A DNA stretch of 64,000 bases from Taudactylus pleione (taxonomy: Eukaryota > Chordata > Amphibia > Anura > Myobatrachidae). The stretch's first letter is position 1, and each line of letters starts with the position of its first letter. The stretch lies in assembly GCA_031769625.1 (NCBI GenBank), contig JAUIMM010000519.1, forward strand, positions 615,501-679,500, given 5' to 3'. The notes under the pieces were generated by a model. It saw only the letters and a list, made by a program, of their open reading frames with translations, did no database searches and was not told the origin of the DNA. The position numbers were made by a program, and so were the translations under genes. Shown in pieces: positions 1 through 10,893 of the stretch.

Positions 1-386
1 GTGCCCCCTTTAGTCAAATAATAATAATCTATGCCCGCTTTAAACTCACCAGTGTCTGATGTCAGCAACACTGCTCAGAGGCTCAACAGATGGGGCAGAG
101 GGTGAAAGGAGAGGCAGAAAGTGACGGGCAGAGGCTGATGGGGAGAGGAAAAGGTTGATGAGCAGAGGGTAATGGGGAGAGGTAGAGGCTGACCTGCAGG
201 CCAGGATACACTGGTCAGAGGACTCTGGTGACCCGAGATGCTGTGTCCGGGGTCCAAGAGGAGGTGACAACTCTTCTCGCGGGGAAGAATGCTTGATTCA
301 ATGTGCAGATTAGTTGTCACTGCCCAGGTTCACTGCCCAGACGGGCAAGTTCTAGGTGTTTGGCATCAAACCGGGAGTCCGGATCA

Positions 387-860
387 CTGGAACCTGATAG
401 GGAGGTCGTACAGAGACAGAGAGATGGGAGGAAGGGGGAGATACAGAAATATGGGATTGAGACAGAGAAGTGAGAGAGAGAATAGAGAGAGAGAAGAGAT
501 GAAGTGAGAGATGGGAGGAGAAAGGAGAGAGACAGATGATAAAGAAAGGGAGAGAGATAGATGGGAGGAAGAGGAGGACATAGCGTGATGGGAAGAAGAG
601 GGGCAGAGAGAATAGAAGAAGAGTAGGAAAGAGTTGGGAGGAAGAGGGGGAGAGAGAAATGGCAGAAGGAAGGGGAGAGAAAAAAGATTGGGAATAGATA
701 TGGAAGTAAGAGTGGAAGACAAAGAGATCGGAAAAAAAGAGGGGGATCAGAGAGAGAGAGAGAGAGATGGGAGGAAGAGGTAGGAACAAGTGAGACAGAG
801 AGTAGAGGAGGGGAGAGAAATTGAATGGTGGCGAAGAGAAACAAAGAAAAAAAACCTTCA
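387..860. repeat. purine-rich (GA)n low-complexity tract
   Basis: This is about 470 bp of AG/GGA-rich sequence with imperfect GAGAGA and GGAGGAAGA units. Minus-strand open frames across it are Ser/Leu/Pro-rich products of the CT complement, not genes. The preceding 1-386 has a looser repeat of GGCAGAGGCTGATGGGGAGA type near 95-195 and otherwise shows nothing recognisable. Confidence 0.9.
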
Positions 861-947
861 ACGCCGGGCACAATAGCTAGCAATTGGATGAATGAAGGGC
901 CCAAAATACTAGTATGGAAATCATTTTCTGTATGTTGGTTGATTTGG

Positions 948-2765
948 TCTTTTTTTTCTTTTTTAAAGATATGTTTATTATAGATCCACACAAAACGCAG
1001 CAAAATATTCGTACAAAAAAGAAAATTATATCACTGAAAATATCAATAAAGATACAAAGTTAAAATATACAATAATACTGCAAAAAAAAAAATGAAACTG
1101 CAGGATACAATTTTATGAAGAAAAAAGAAACAATAAAAATTTAGAGAACAGTATGTAATGGAAAAAAGAGGGAGCGAGGGGACAGTGTGGCTAGAACTGT
1201 CAAAGTGAATGAATAGAAAGGGGGAGAGAGAGGAAAAGAATAGGGGAAATTAGGTGAATGGGGAACTAGCATTGAAAAAGGCCATCCAGGGGCCCCAAAC
1301 GTTTGTCAAAAGACTTGGAGAAATGCTTAAGGATACTGGTCATAAATTCCATACGCTGGACCGTCCAGACCCTATTAATAAGTGATTGGAGGGAAGGGGG
1401 TGATAACTGCTTCCAGTCAGCTGCCAATTGACAAGTGGCCGCTGAGAGAATATGCCTAATTAATTTATTTTGGTGAAAAGTAGCAACTGGGATAGATAAG
1501 GTTAAAATAAAAATGTAGGATCCAGAGGGATCGGGAGTTGAATAACCAAAGTAATCAAATTCCTAATGTCTGACCAGAAACCAGTAAGTTTTGGACAACT
1601 CCACCAAATGTGGAAGAGAGTGCCTTCTAACGAACAGCCACGGCAACATCTGTCGGAAGTATCGGGAAACATATTTTTCAAACGGGAGGGGACCAGATAC
1701 CATCTATAGAGGATTTTGTAAACATTCTCCTTTATTCTGACGCAGATTGAGCTAGAAGCGGCCCTTTCTCTAATCTCCTCCCAATCATCAGGGTCCAGTT
1801 CCCAGGCCAACTCAGGTGGGTCACGTGCAGATATTAATGCTGAAGAAAGCTCTGAATATAGAGTCGATATCAGACCAGCTGTGGAAGATTGACGCAGAAA
1901 CAATAACTCAACAGAGGTCAAAGGATGGAGAACCAGACAATGTTTAACTATACTATGAAAATTCCGAAGTTGTAGATATTGGTAAAAGTTTTTTGAGGGG
2001 ATATGGAATTTAGACTGGATGCCTGCAAAGGAGGGAAAGGAGGTGTCATGGGTCAAATCGTTTATATATATTTAATACCACCTGTTAGCCAAGGGTAGAA
2101 AACTGAAGGAGTCATGCCAGGGGGGATTCTGAGGAATTAAACAATGGGATGATGGGGGTGGGAGATGGAGAAAGGCCACATTTTGAGACAGCTGTATCCC
2201 ATAGCGACAGTGAATGGGAAATAATGATGTGGTCTCGAGCTTTTTTCGGGCGTCGAGCACGCGGGAGCTAGAGGAGGTAAGCAGGAGAAAGCAGACCAAA
2301 AGCCTCTGCCTCAATCTGAACCCATACTCTACCGGAGTTATTCCATAAGATGCATTGAGCGAGCTGTGCAGAGAAATAGTAATGTTTAAAATTAGGGATA
2401 CCTAGACCACCAACTCGAGTGGATGTCTGGGGGATTCGGAGGCATACCCTTAGTCGCTTACCTGCCCAAATAAATGTAGTAGTCTGGGATTGAAGAAATT
2501 TGAAGACATTGGGAAGGGACTGGAAGATGTAAAGGAGTCTAGACAAGATGTTAATTTTAGTCGCATTGATACGACCTATCCAGGATATGAGGTGACGGGA
2601 CCACAAAGCAAGGTTTGATTTAATTTGGGAGAGAATGCGGGGGAAATTTTCCTGGAAGAGTTGATGGTAGAGTATGATTATGAATATACCCAAATACTTA
2701 ATCTTTTGGATACTCCAATTAAATGGGAAGAGAGCTTCCAGAGAAACTTTTAATGTTTTGTGTGA
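948..2765 (-). mobile_element. L1-type LINE, 5'-truncated ORF2 3' part
   Basis: The minus strand encodes the C-terminal region of an L1/Tx1-type ORF2. The segment read from about 2760 has FPFNWSIQKIKYLGI, then LISWIGRINATKINILSR, FIWAGKRLR and GGLGIPNFKHYYFSAQLAQ, the classic region after the RT thumb. A later frame (about 2056-1502) has CCRGCSLEGTLFHIWWSCP, the C-terminal cysteine motif of L1 ORF2. The reading is broken into at least three frames, so it is dead. It ends near 950 in an A-rich tail (T-rich on the + strand). Only the last part of ORF2 plus 3' UTR is present, the usual result of incomplete reverse transcription. Confidence 0.88.
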
Positions 2766-3089
2766 CATCTCTTGAATTTCATGGAGCACTTACTTGTTCT
2801 AGATTCCTATTTGTACTGGTATTTACATGCTTTTTTAGTGATCTTATATCTGGTTTGGAAACCATGAGCTCATTAAAAATCAAAATGTACATAAAATTGC
2901 ATATTTTGTTACCGCACAATTTGCAATCTAAATTTTTTTGTAAGTATAGAAATTGCAGTTTCCAAAATCACATGTCAAATCACCATAAAAATGTAGGTTT
3001 GCTTAGACATGGTTCTGATAAGATTTGTTCTTGTTGGGAGTGGTATGTTAGGTCAACAATTCTCATGTCAACAAGCATTAGTTCGACAT

Positions 3090-3427
3090 GCTTAACATGT
3101 CGACAGTGACATCACAAACACTGTCTCTGATTGTAATCAGTTACATAATCAGCACACTGAGGTGATAAATGTAAACCTGCCTTAATGTCCACCTAACATT
3201 ATTTGCATACCAAATTTAGGTCAAATAAACTTACCTTACACTGCAAAATGTTATATCAGCAGATACAGATGATAACTAGCAGTTCTATATCAAACAGTGA
3301 CTTTCATACTAAATCTCAGTGACATCATAAAGGCTGCCTCTGATGCCAACCAGTCATTCAATCAACCTACTGAGGTGATACATGTCAATCTGCCTGCATT
3401 GGGATGTAGTCAGCATGTTGACATTTA
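3090..3427. repeat. dispersed 215-bp satellite, diverged copies
   Basis: About one and a half diverged units contain the landmarks TATATCAGCAGATACAG, GATAACTAGCAGTTC and GTGACATCA..GGCTG. The same unit recurs at 29940-30550 and 31600-32095. The stretch before it (2770-3090) shows nothing recognisable. The sequence after 3665 has short GTCAACAT palindromes. Confidence 0.65.
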
Positions 3428-3665
3428 GGGGTCAATCCTATTAGCCGCGATGATCTCGCCAGTGCGAGTCACCGCAGCAATGGTCGCACTTTACGGCAGC
3501 TAGATTTGCTGAATTTTGCTTGCAGCCCCATAGGTCTACTAGCAAAATTCAGTGAATTTGGTCTTGGAGCGGGCCACGAAGGGTGCGTGGTGTCGGTCTG
3601 TTGCCAGAGTTTTAACGCCGTTGCAATGGCAACTCGCACCCTTCGCACATAATAGGATTGACTCC
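3428..3665. mobile_element. Harbinger-like MITE, TTA target duplication
   Basis: The terminal inverted repeats are GGGGTCAATCCTATTAG on the left and AATAGGATTGACTCC on the right. Identical TTA triplets flank the element at 3425-3427 and 3666-3668. The length is 238 bp. The interior is self-complementary around GCGAGTCACC and the AGCAAAATTC palindrome. A 3-bp TTA duplication is the PIF/Harbinger habit. Confidence 0.8.
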
Positions 3666-3818
3666 TTAGAATGTCAACATTCAAAATGTCAACACCATAA
3701 TGTTCAGTGTTGACGGTCTGAACATGTCAACAATCAGACCATGTTGACATTATGGTGTTGATATAAGAAATGTCAACATTCTGAATGTCAAAATATCACA
3801 CCATGTATTTTGACACTG

Positions 3819-3872
<54 letters not shown>
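3819..3872. repeat. (TATC)n microsatellite
   Basis: About 13 uninterrupted ATCT/TATC units. Confidence 0.97.
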
Positions 3873-3964
3873 GGTATTGCTATGCACAGGTTCTCAAACT
3901 TGGTCCTCAGTGCATGTTTTCCAGGTCTCCTCACTGATCACAAGTGAAATAATTATCTCCACCC

Positions 3965-4250
3965 AGGGGCGGATTGGCAGTTAAAGTCACCGGGATGTTT
4001 CCCAGTGGGCCGACGGAACTGTAGGGCCGCCTGTCACCCCTCCCCAGTAGCGCATCACTCACACTGGGCCATGTGATTGACAGCCCCAGCCTGTGATCGG
4101 CCCTGCCCCCTGTAGCACGACTTGTGCACTAGTCCTTCTTGAATGGCTAACAGCCCAGTGCGTCACTAATCCTGGGTCTTCTTGGATGATTGACAGCTCG
4201 TCGGCACCTGTCAGCGGCCCCACCCCCAGTAGCACATTCATTACTCTTTG
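3965..4250. mobile_element. hAT-like element end
   Basis: The element begins CAGGGGCGGATTGGC, a terminal sequence typical of vertebrate hAT elements. The interior is GC-rich with repeated GATTGACAG and AGCGCATCACTC-like pieces. The right terminus and target duplication could not be placed, so this may be a truncated copy. Confidence 0.45.
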
Positions 4251-4471
4251 CCTTCACAGGCATTAGCAGCCCGCTGGCCCTTAGAGGGGCCGTTGAGTCC
4301 CCATAGCAAAATGAAGAATATCTCTAAAAGAGACATCTTCCTGTCACATAGCAGTATGTTTATGTGTATCTTGTTTTTGTTTATAGATATGTGTACCTAT
4401 AGATATGAGACTGTGCATGTATGTACCTATGTATATGTGCATCTGTATATGGATGAATATCTGTATGCATA

Positions 4472-4860
4472 TATTATTATTATTATCCTTTATTTATATG
4501 GCTCCACAAAGGTTCTGCAGCACCTTACACAGTCCATAAATGAGCACACAAGAAAAAAACAGTTAATAATACAAAACAATGCAGGACAAGGACATGGTTT
4601 ATAAACATTGCTGCATACCACAAGCAGCAGGGCCTCAGCAACCAAGTGTTAGGTGCCAATTGGGGAGTTAGCAGTAAATGATAGTATAAGTAGGGGAGGC
4701 AAAGCACATGAGGGACGAGGGCCCTGCTCGTGAGAGCTTACAGTCTAAAGTGGAGGGGCAGACAGACAGGGGCGAGACAGATTGGTAGATAGTGAGGAAG
4801 GAGCATAGAGCAGTGGGTTAGGATATATGCCGCGGAATGTGTATGTTATAAGATGACATT
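4472..4860 (-). mobile_element. L2-type non-LTR retrotransposon 3' end
   Basis: The + strand reads ATTATTATTATTATCC and then TTTATTTATATGGC, which on the minus strand is the 3' terminus with a trinucleotide tail. Further in, GTGAGAGCTTACAGTCTAAAG and GTGGGTTAGGATA match the longer copy at 57600-58350, which carries recognisable reverse-transcriptase codons. The copy is truncated before the coding region. Confidence 0.75.
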
Positions 4861-5381
4861 TTGTTATGTCAAAATTAAGTCCTTTGTTCATCTATCTCTA
4901 TAACACAAATAGATTTTATTTAGGTGTTATTTGCATGAGAAATGTACAAAATAAAGTAGTTGCCCTATATGTTTTGTCTGTTACATTTTAGCATCTAAAT
5001 ACATCCAGCTAAAAATGTGGCTATTATGGGACTGCCCCGCCATCCTAATTGTAAGTACTATAGTCCCGGCTGCTGGATGCTATGCCATGCTCCTGTGAGT
5101 GGGTGCGTCTTACATGCTACACCCACAGAGAGGTGCAGCCATCCCCAACATGCAGTGGCCACGCCGCCTCCAGGGGGGGGACCCCCAGGATGTTGCTGTA
5201 CTCGGGTCCAGGATTTCTCATGGCAGCCCTAGAGGGGACCGGCAGAGACAGTAGGTTGTAGGGCTTAGTGGTGGGGTGGCTATAAACCTGTGTATATACC
5301 TATGTTTATTTATATATGAGTGTCTGTATGTACCTATGTATATGTGTATCTGGTAACTGTATATGGGTATATGAGTGTCTA

Positions 5382-6296
5382 AGGGCTCTATTTATTCACA
5401 TTATTTTTACTAAAATAAAGTGAAAAAGGGTGTTTTCACACCCTTTTCACATTATTTTAGTATCACCTATATTTATTACAGGGCAATTTTAGTAGAATTC
5501 GTAAAATTCTACTCCAACCCCTAAGTATCACTTATTTTTAGTAATCAGATCGCATTTCCCATAACTGTAATGGGAAATGTGATCTGGCCAAAGTTACTAA
5601 AAATAAATTGTAAAAAAATATCGGGGAAAGCCCTGTGATAATAACACCAACTGGAGGTGGCGTTATCCAGGGTCTCCCCCGGTTACCGGACTCCTGCTCC
5701 GCTCTAACGGGGAGAGCAGAGCCGGGAGTCGGTCCCAGTAATCAGCTGTGTGGTCTAAACAGACCGCAAGCTGATTACTGTAAAAAAAAGAAAAAAAAAT
5801 TGTCAACATTTTTTTTTTACGTACCTGACTCCAGGGACCGGTGATCGGGCCTCCAGGTGATGTTCTCCCTCTGGTCAGCTGGTCTCCCATAGTGCACTGC
5901 GGCCCGGTCATCAGGTGATCGGGTCCCAGTGCAGTATGGGATATCACCTGAACGGACGCATGGAGGACATCACCGGAGGCCCGGATCATGCAGGTAAGTG
6001 CTATTAAGGGAGGGGGGGGGGGTCACGGGGGGTTTTTCCGCGATTGCAGGGGGTGGGGCTTAGCACCGGGGGCGGAGCTTAGCGCCGGGGGGTAGCAGTG
6101 GCGACCGGTTGGTGCATGCGCAAGCACTTTGTCACGGTATTTTTTGCGAAAATACCGTGACTAGTGTGCGGAGGGGATTCGCAGGGACAGAGCTTTATCG
6201 CAAGCTCTGTCCCTGCAAGGGATTTGTAGTAAATCCCTGTGATAATATCACACTACAATCTGCATTCAATATGCGGATTGTAGTCAATAGAGCCCT
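5382..6296. mobile_element. TIR DNA transposon, 915 bp
   Basis: The ends are AGGGCTCTATT and AATAGAGCCCT, perfect inverted repeats. The interior is organised as long imperfect inverted repeats (TTTTTACTAAAATAAAGTG; CAGTAATCAGCTGTG; the CAGGTGATCGGGCC palindromes). No transposase is visible. A TA dinucleotide adjoins both ends, but the exact target duplication is ambiguous. Open frames inside are shadows. Confidence 0.75.
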
Positions 6297-6700
6297 ATAT
6301 GTACATGTTTGTTTGTACCTATGTATATGGGTATATGTGTGTCTACTGTATGTGTGCTTGTATGTACCTATGTATATGTGTATCTGTACATGGATATGAA
6401 TAGGAGTCTCTGCATGTATGTACAAATGTGTATCTATATGACTGTCTGGTATTTGTGTGTGTATATATATATATTACAATCCACTGCTCCTGGTGAAATA
6501 TTACCCTCTTCCTTTCACCCTCTTTAGTCTCTTCCCCCCATTCTACATTTATCCTCCCTCTACTCCTGTCTGTCTGTCTCATCCCTCTAGCACAGTCCTA
6601 CCACTCCTTCCCTTTCCCTCTCACCTTCACCTGCTGTATCCCCCAACTATGGTCCTAACTAAATTGACTTTGATATGTGCGTTTGTAAAAATGAAAAGGT

Positions 6701-7448
6701 AATCTGTACTGGGACAGGAACGTCTGTGTCTGATTGTATAGCTCTGTGGTATATGATGGGAATTAGTACAAGGCTGTACTGGGACAGGAATGGCTGTGTC
6801 TAATTGTATAGTTCTGCGTTATATGATGGGAATTAGTGCAAGGCTGTACTGGGACAGGAACAGCTGTGTCTAATTGTATACTGTAGCTCTGCGTTATATG
6901 ATGGGAATTAGTACAAGGCTGTACTGGGACAGGAACAGCTGTGTCTAATTGTATACTGTAGCTCTGCGTTATATGATGGGAATTAGTACAAGGCTGTACG
7001 GGGACAGGAACGGCTGTCTGATTGTATAGCTCAGTGTTATATGATGAGAATTAATGTAAGGCTGTACTGGTACAGGAACGGCTGTGTCTGATTGTATAGC
7101 TCAGTGTTATATGATGAGAATTAGTGTAAGGCTGTACTGGGACAGGAATGGCTGTGTCTGATTGTATAGCTCTGTGTTTTATGATGGAAATTAGTACAAG
7201 GCTGTACTGGGACAGGAATGGCTGTGTCTGATTGTATAGCTCTGCACTATATGATGAGAATTAGTGCAAGGCTGTACTGGGACAGGAACGGCTATGTCTG
7301 ATTGTATAGCTCTGTGTTATATGATGAGAATTAGTGTAAGGCTGTACTGGGACAGGAACAGCTGTGTCTGATTGTATAGCTCTGTGTTTTACGATGGGAA
7401 TTAGTGCAAGGCTGTACTGGGACAGGAATGGCTGTGTCTCATTGTATA
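6701..7448. repeat. 70-bp minisatellite, about 10.5 copies
   Basis: The unit is AAGGCTGTACTGGGACAGGA, a GGCTGTGTCTGATTGTATAG segment, then TTATATGATG.GAATTAGT. Two or three adjacent copies carry a 5-base expansion (ATACTGTAGCTC) and make 75-76 bp units. Confidence 0.93.
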
Positions 7449-7554
7449 GGAAAATGCAATTTATAAAGACTGTTTGTTGCTCCCGTACTCACAGTTCACC
7501 CGGGTGATGTGAAGAGTGTTTTAACGCCAGCTGGTTTGAATAAGCAGACCCTTT

Positions 7555-7600
7555 ACGCGTTTCTCCACCTCCGTCTATGCTCGGCAGCTTCCTCAGAAGT
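7555..7600 (-). ncRNA. hammerhead-ribozyme-like motif
   Basis: The minus strand reads CTGAGGA, then a GC-rich segment with a short CCG/CGG hairpin, then GAAACGCG. CTGANGA plus GAAA is the hammerhead core in the right order, and GAAACGCG is the form found in Penelope-like retroelements. Helices I and III are not convincing by eye, so activity is doubtful. The + strand just downstream (7618-7650) carries an inverted copy lacking GAAA. Confidence 0.3.
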
Positions 7601-8239
7601 TCGCCTCCGTCAATGCTTCTGAGGAAGCCACCGAGCATAGACGGAGTAATGAATACACCTGTACTCCTGCTGGTAGACCTGGAAAACATGCACTATTTGG
7701 GGTCCTGAGGACCGAGTTTGAGAACCTGTGGACTAATACATCACAATCCGCCCACAATATAACACTACCTTTACTGAGATTTAATTTCTACCATGTGTTT
7801 AATACACTTTTAAATATTGATGATATAATTATATTGTGTCTCATTGGGAGAGCGCTATCTAAATAGTTTTTCTCTTTCTGCTAACTGGGAAGATCAAGGT
7901 ATTACATGATGCGTGCAGACTCGTTTCAGTAATGTTCCTCATAGATTTCTTGTTGTGGATCAAAACAGTTAAATGTGATTCCAAAGCTGGAGACTGTTTA
8001 TTTGAGGGGGTTGTTCCTGGTTTAGGCCGTGAATAATGTCATTAAAATGTACATGCACAGATTTATAACAGACTACTCAAATAACTATATAAACCGCCTG
8101 CATTTAGGAACTTCCAAAAAGGTTACTGGCATCATCTGGTTGTGTATGCGCACGTAGATCAAATAGACACATATGGGCGGGTTAGGATACCATTGGTTTT
8201 TAATTTATCATAACATGAAATATGTATTGTGCAGATTAT

Positions 8240-8443
8240 GGCCCCCATTTACTAACGAGTTTTATCACCAAAACGTGTGATAAATGTCACTGTGTATGAT
8301 AGATGGTGCTCCAGCCAATCAGCTCCCAACTGTCATTTTTCTAACAGCTGACAGTTGGGGGCTGATTGGCTGGAGCACCATTATCATACACAGTGACATT
8401 TATCACTTGTTTTGGTGATAAAACTCGTTAGTAAATGAGGCCC
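8240..8443. mobile_element. 204-bp hairpin MITE, TAT duplication
   Basis: The element is near-perfect inverted repeats throughout: CCATTTACTAACGAGTTTTA on the left mirrors TAAAACTCGTTAGTAAATG on the right, closing at a loop around 8340. Flanking TAT triplets (8237-8239, 8444-8446) give a 3-bp duplication. It ends about 30 bp before the first SEL1L3 exon acceptor. Confidence 0.85.
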
Positions 8444-8475
8444 TATGTTTTCTAACCTCTGCTATTTATCTTTAG

Positions 8476-8605
8476 ATGTGGTTACCGTGCTGTCTAGTCC
8501 ACTTGCATCAAGTAATGAACACAGTGGTCTTATCAAGATATTTCAGCCATTTAAGAACCGAGAACTGGAGATTAGGAGACAACAATTTGCCAAATATTAT
8601 CCAAG
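8476..8605 (+). CDS. sel1l3: SEL1L3 exon (window exon 1)
   Basis: The acceptor is ...tatctttag and the donor is GTGAGA. The exon begins with two bases of a split codon and ends with two (AG). It encodes 42 full codons starting VVTVLSSPLASSNEHSGLI and ending FAKYYP, the entry to the LamG-like region of SEL1L3. No earlier exon was recognised in the 8.4 kb upstream, so the preceding exon is probably outside the window or too short to see by eye. Confidence 0.93.
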
Positions 8606-8656
8606 GTGAGACCCAATCTTCCCGAAATGCTCTGCACTCACTGTAATAAACATATA

Positions 8657-8904
8657 GGGCCAAATGTAATAGGGTGAGAGTTTAGAAAATGTGAGAGTCT
8701 AGCAGTAACCTCTCACTTTTTTAACCCGGCCAATGCAATAGAGTCCGGGAATAGGCACACTCGCATGTTTTCACACTCAAAAAACTCTCACGATTAAACT
8801 GTCATCCAGATGTTTTCCCATTTTGAAGATACAACTCAACCAATGTGACAGTTTACTGCTAAACTCTCACATTTTCTAAACTCTCGCCCTATTACATTTG
8901 GCCC
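8657..8904. mobile_element. 248-bp MITE, ATA duplication
   Basis: The ends are GGGCCAAATGTAATAGGG and CCCTATTACATTTGGCCC, perfect inverted repeats, flanked by ATA on both sides. A relative lies at 24690-24919. It inserted 50 bp after the exon 1 donor. The following 8905-9659 shows a CCTGAGTCCCATGCACTGCC-type repeat and pyrimidine-rich simple sequence, with no gene. Confidence 0.88.
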
Positions 8905-9659
8905 ATAGGGCCAGATCCTGAGTCCCATGCACTGCCAATGTCAGACGCAGTGGAGCGTTTTGTTTTTTCTTCTGCGCATGCGTCTAAGTTGCACTGCGCG
9001 CGCTTCCAGATAGCGTGTGCACAGCGTCGGAGTTGTGATACAGACACACAAGAGATGTACGGTCTCAGAAATGCCTTAGAAATGTTATAGGTGTTCCTGG
9101 GTGGTGACAGGGAGGTGGCTTAGCGCACGCATGGGGATGTTGGCGTGTTACGGAAGTGTTGTGAGCCGGTCACTGAAAGTAGCTGTGTACAGACGCTCAA
9201 CTAGGATGGAGAAGCTGCAACTCTGGATGGTGCGCCTAAAGATGCACTAGTCGGTTTTTCAACATCTACGGGCGATGGCGGTGGGCGTCTCAGGCCTTGC
9301 ATATTGGGACGCACAGATGTACACCAGGGGAGGGCATTATAGCAGCTGCATCCAACTCATAATCTGCCCAATAAGTGTAATTTCTTTTACATTCCCTTTG
9401 TAGACATAAATACATTTTACTTCTTCTCTTCCCACCTCTTTTGTGGTCGTGTCTCACCACATTTTCTTCCCCTTTTCTGGGGCATTGCTAGTTTCTCAGT
9501 CTTCTGTCTATCTCTATAACTATCTCTGTCTCTATAACTATCTCTGTCTCTATAACGATTGCTGCCAAATTATGGAGCTTCCTACCTTGCCCGATCACAT
9601 ATCTTTCAGTGGTCTCTGAAACCACCTCTCTTTATTAGAGCTTACCCTACTCTGACTTA

Positions 9660-10145
9660 TGGTATGATACAAAAGGTTGACAATAAAAAGGTCGACAATA
9701 ATTTGGTGTACACCAAAAGGTCGAAATGGAAAACGGTCGACATGATGAAAGTTAGATAGTACAGAAAGTCAACAGGTACAAAAGGTTAACATGGTAATGG
9801 TCGACACAAATATGGTTGACATTTTTTTTTTTCATAACCCTAATTTTCACCCTAACCGTAACCCTCCCCTTGGTGCCTAACTAACTGTCCCTCCTAGTAC
9901 CTAACCCTAACCGTCAGGGTAAGTGCCTAACCATACCCGTCCTTGCTAGTATCTAACCCTAACAGTCAGGGTAAAGTTAACCGTCCCTCCCTAGTGCCTA
10001 ATGCTTTGGTAAGTGCCTAAACCTAACCCTAAAAACTTTTTAAAAGATTGTGTTGACCATTTCCATGTCGACATTTTGTCATGTCGACCTTCTGGTGTCA
10101 TCCAAATCATTTTCAACCTTTTCATTGTCGACCTTTTGTATGGAA
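9660..10145. repeat. GTCGAC-rich interspersed repeat
   Basis: The flanks carry many AAAGGTCGACA / TGTCGACCTTTT motifs in inverted orientation around a core of TGCCTAACCCTAACCGTC-type sequence. The same family occurs at 24190-24975 and as the outer shell at 39712-48165. No coding region is seen. From 10150 to 10893 nothing certain is seen. Confidence 0.75.
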
Positions 10146-10893
10146 CTCCCCCCACTTATACTACTCACATTAATACACCCCCAGGCCCTGATTCAGTAAT
10201 GGAGGCAGTGCTAATATTTACACAGTTGAGTGATGTTACCCTCACACCACACCCACGCTGCTGGTACCATGTATAATATGGGAAAAACCGGGCGCGGGCA
10301 TATTTCTTTTCTGTTCTGTTTCAAAATGTTGCCTTGTGCTATCATGGCAGCTTTCAGTGAAGGCTATAAGGGGCCTAGTTGGGTGTGGCTCACAGCCAGC
10401 CCCTGTATAGATGTGTCCCTCTGTATCTAGGAGGTGAGTACATGTAACTGCAATGTAATGATGTGCTGGGCATATACAGTATGCTAGTGTAGGGACCTGC
10501 AGAAATAAAGGGGTCCCTTGCCGCTGGGCTGCAGGCTTACATGCTTTGATCAAATCAGGACAAAATCCCCTGTGTTATATTTGCTGCACACACATAAATT
10601 TGCAGTATATTATTGTTAGCACTGATAGCAAAAGTTTTACAGTTTGTGGCAGTTATCTGCTTAAGAAATAGCTTCCACAATGTGTGTATATTGATTAAAC
10701 ACCAGAGACAAGGCAGGGGGCCATTTGTGTCCAAGACCAGTGCACATAATGACAGGCTACAGTGCACATAAGTAAGAGGCTCAGATTACAGCTATACAGT
10801 ATGTACAGGTACTGTATATTTATTTGCATGGCTTAAGTTGCAATCTCTCACCGCTCTATACTGCTGAACTGAAAATATCACTGAAGAAGTCTA

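Larger units (their letters stand above)
4350..6460. repeat. TG/TA-rich degenerate tandem array in three blocks
   Basis: Blocks at about 4350-4471, 5285-5381 and 6297-6460 share the unit ATGTACCTATGTATATG(T/G)GTATCTG. The first gap is filled by an L2 tail (4472-4860) plus other sequence, and the second by a TIR transposon (5382-6296). The array was therefore contiguous and was later split. Confidence 0.75.

Noticed and set aside
317..1003. A 228-codon minus-strand frame
   Set aside because: It is the Ser/Leu/Pro-rich translation of a purine-rich low-complexity tract running into the L1 tail.
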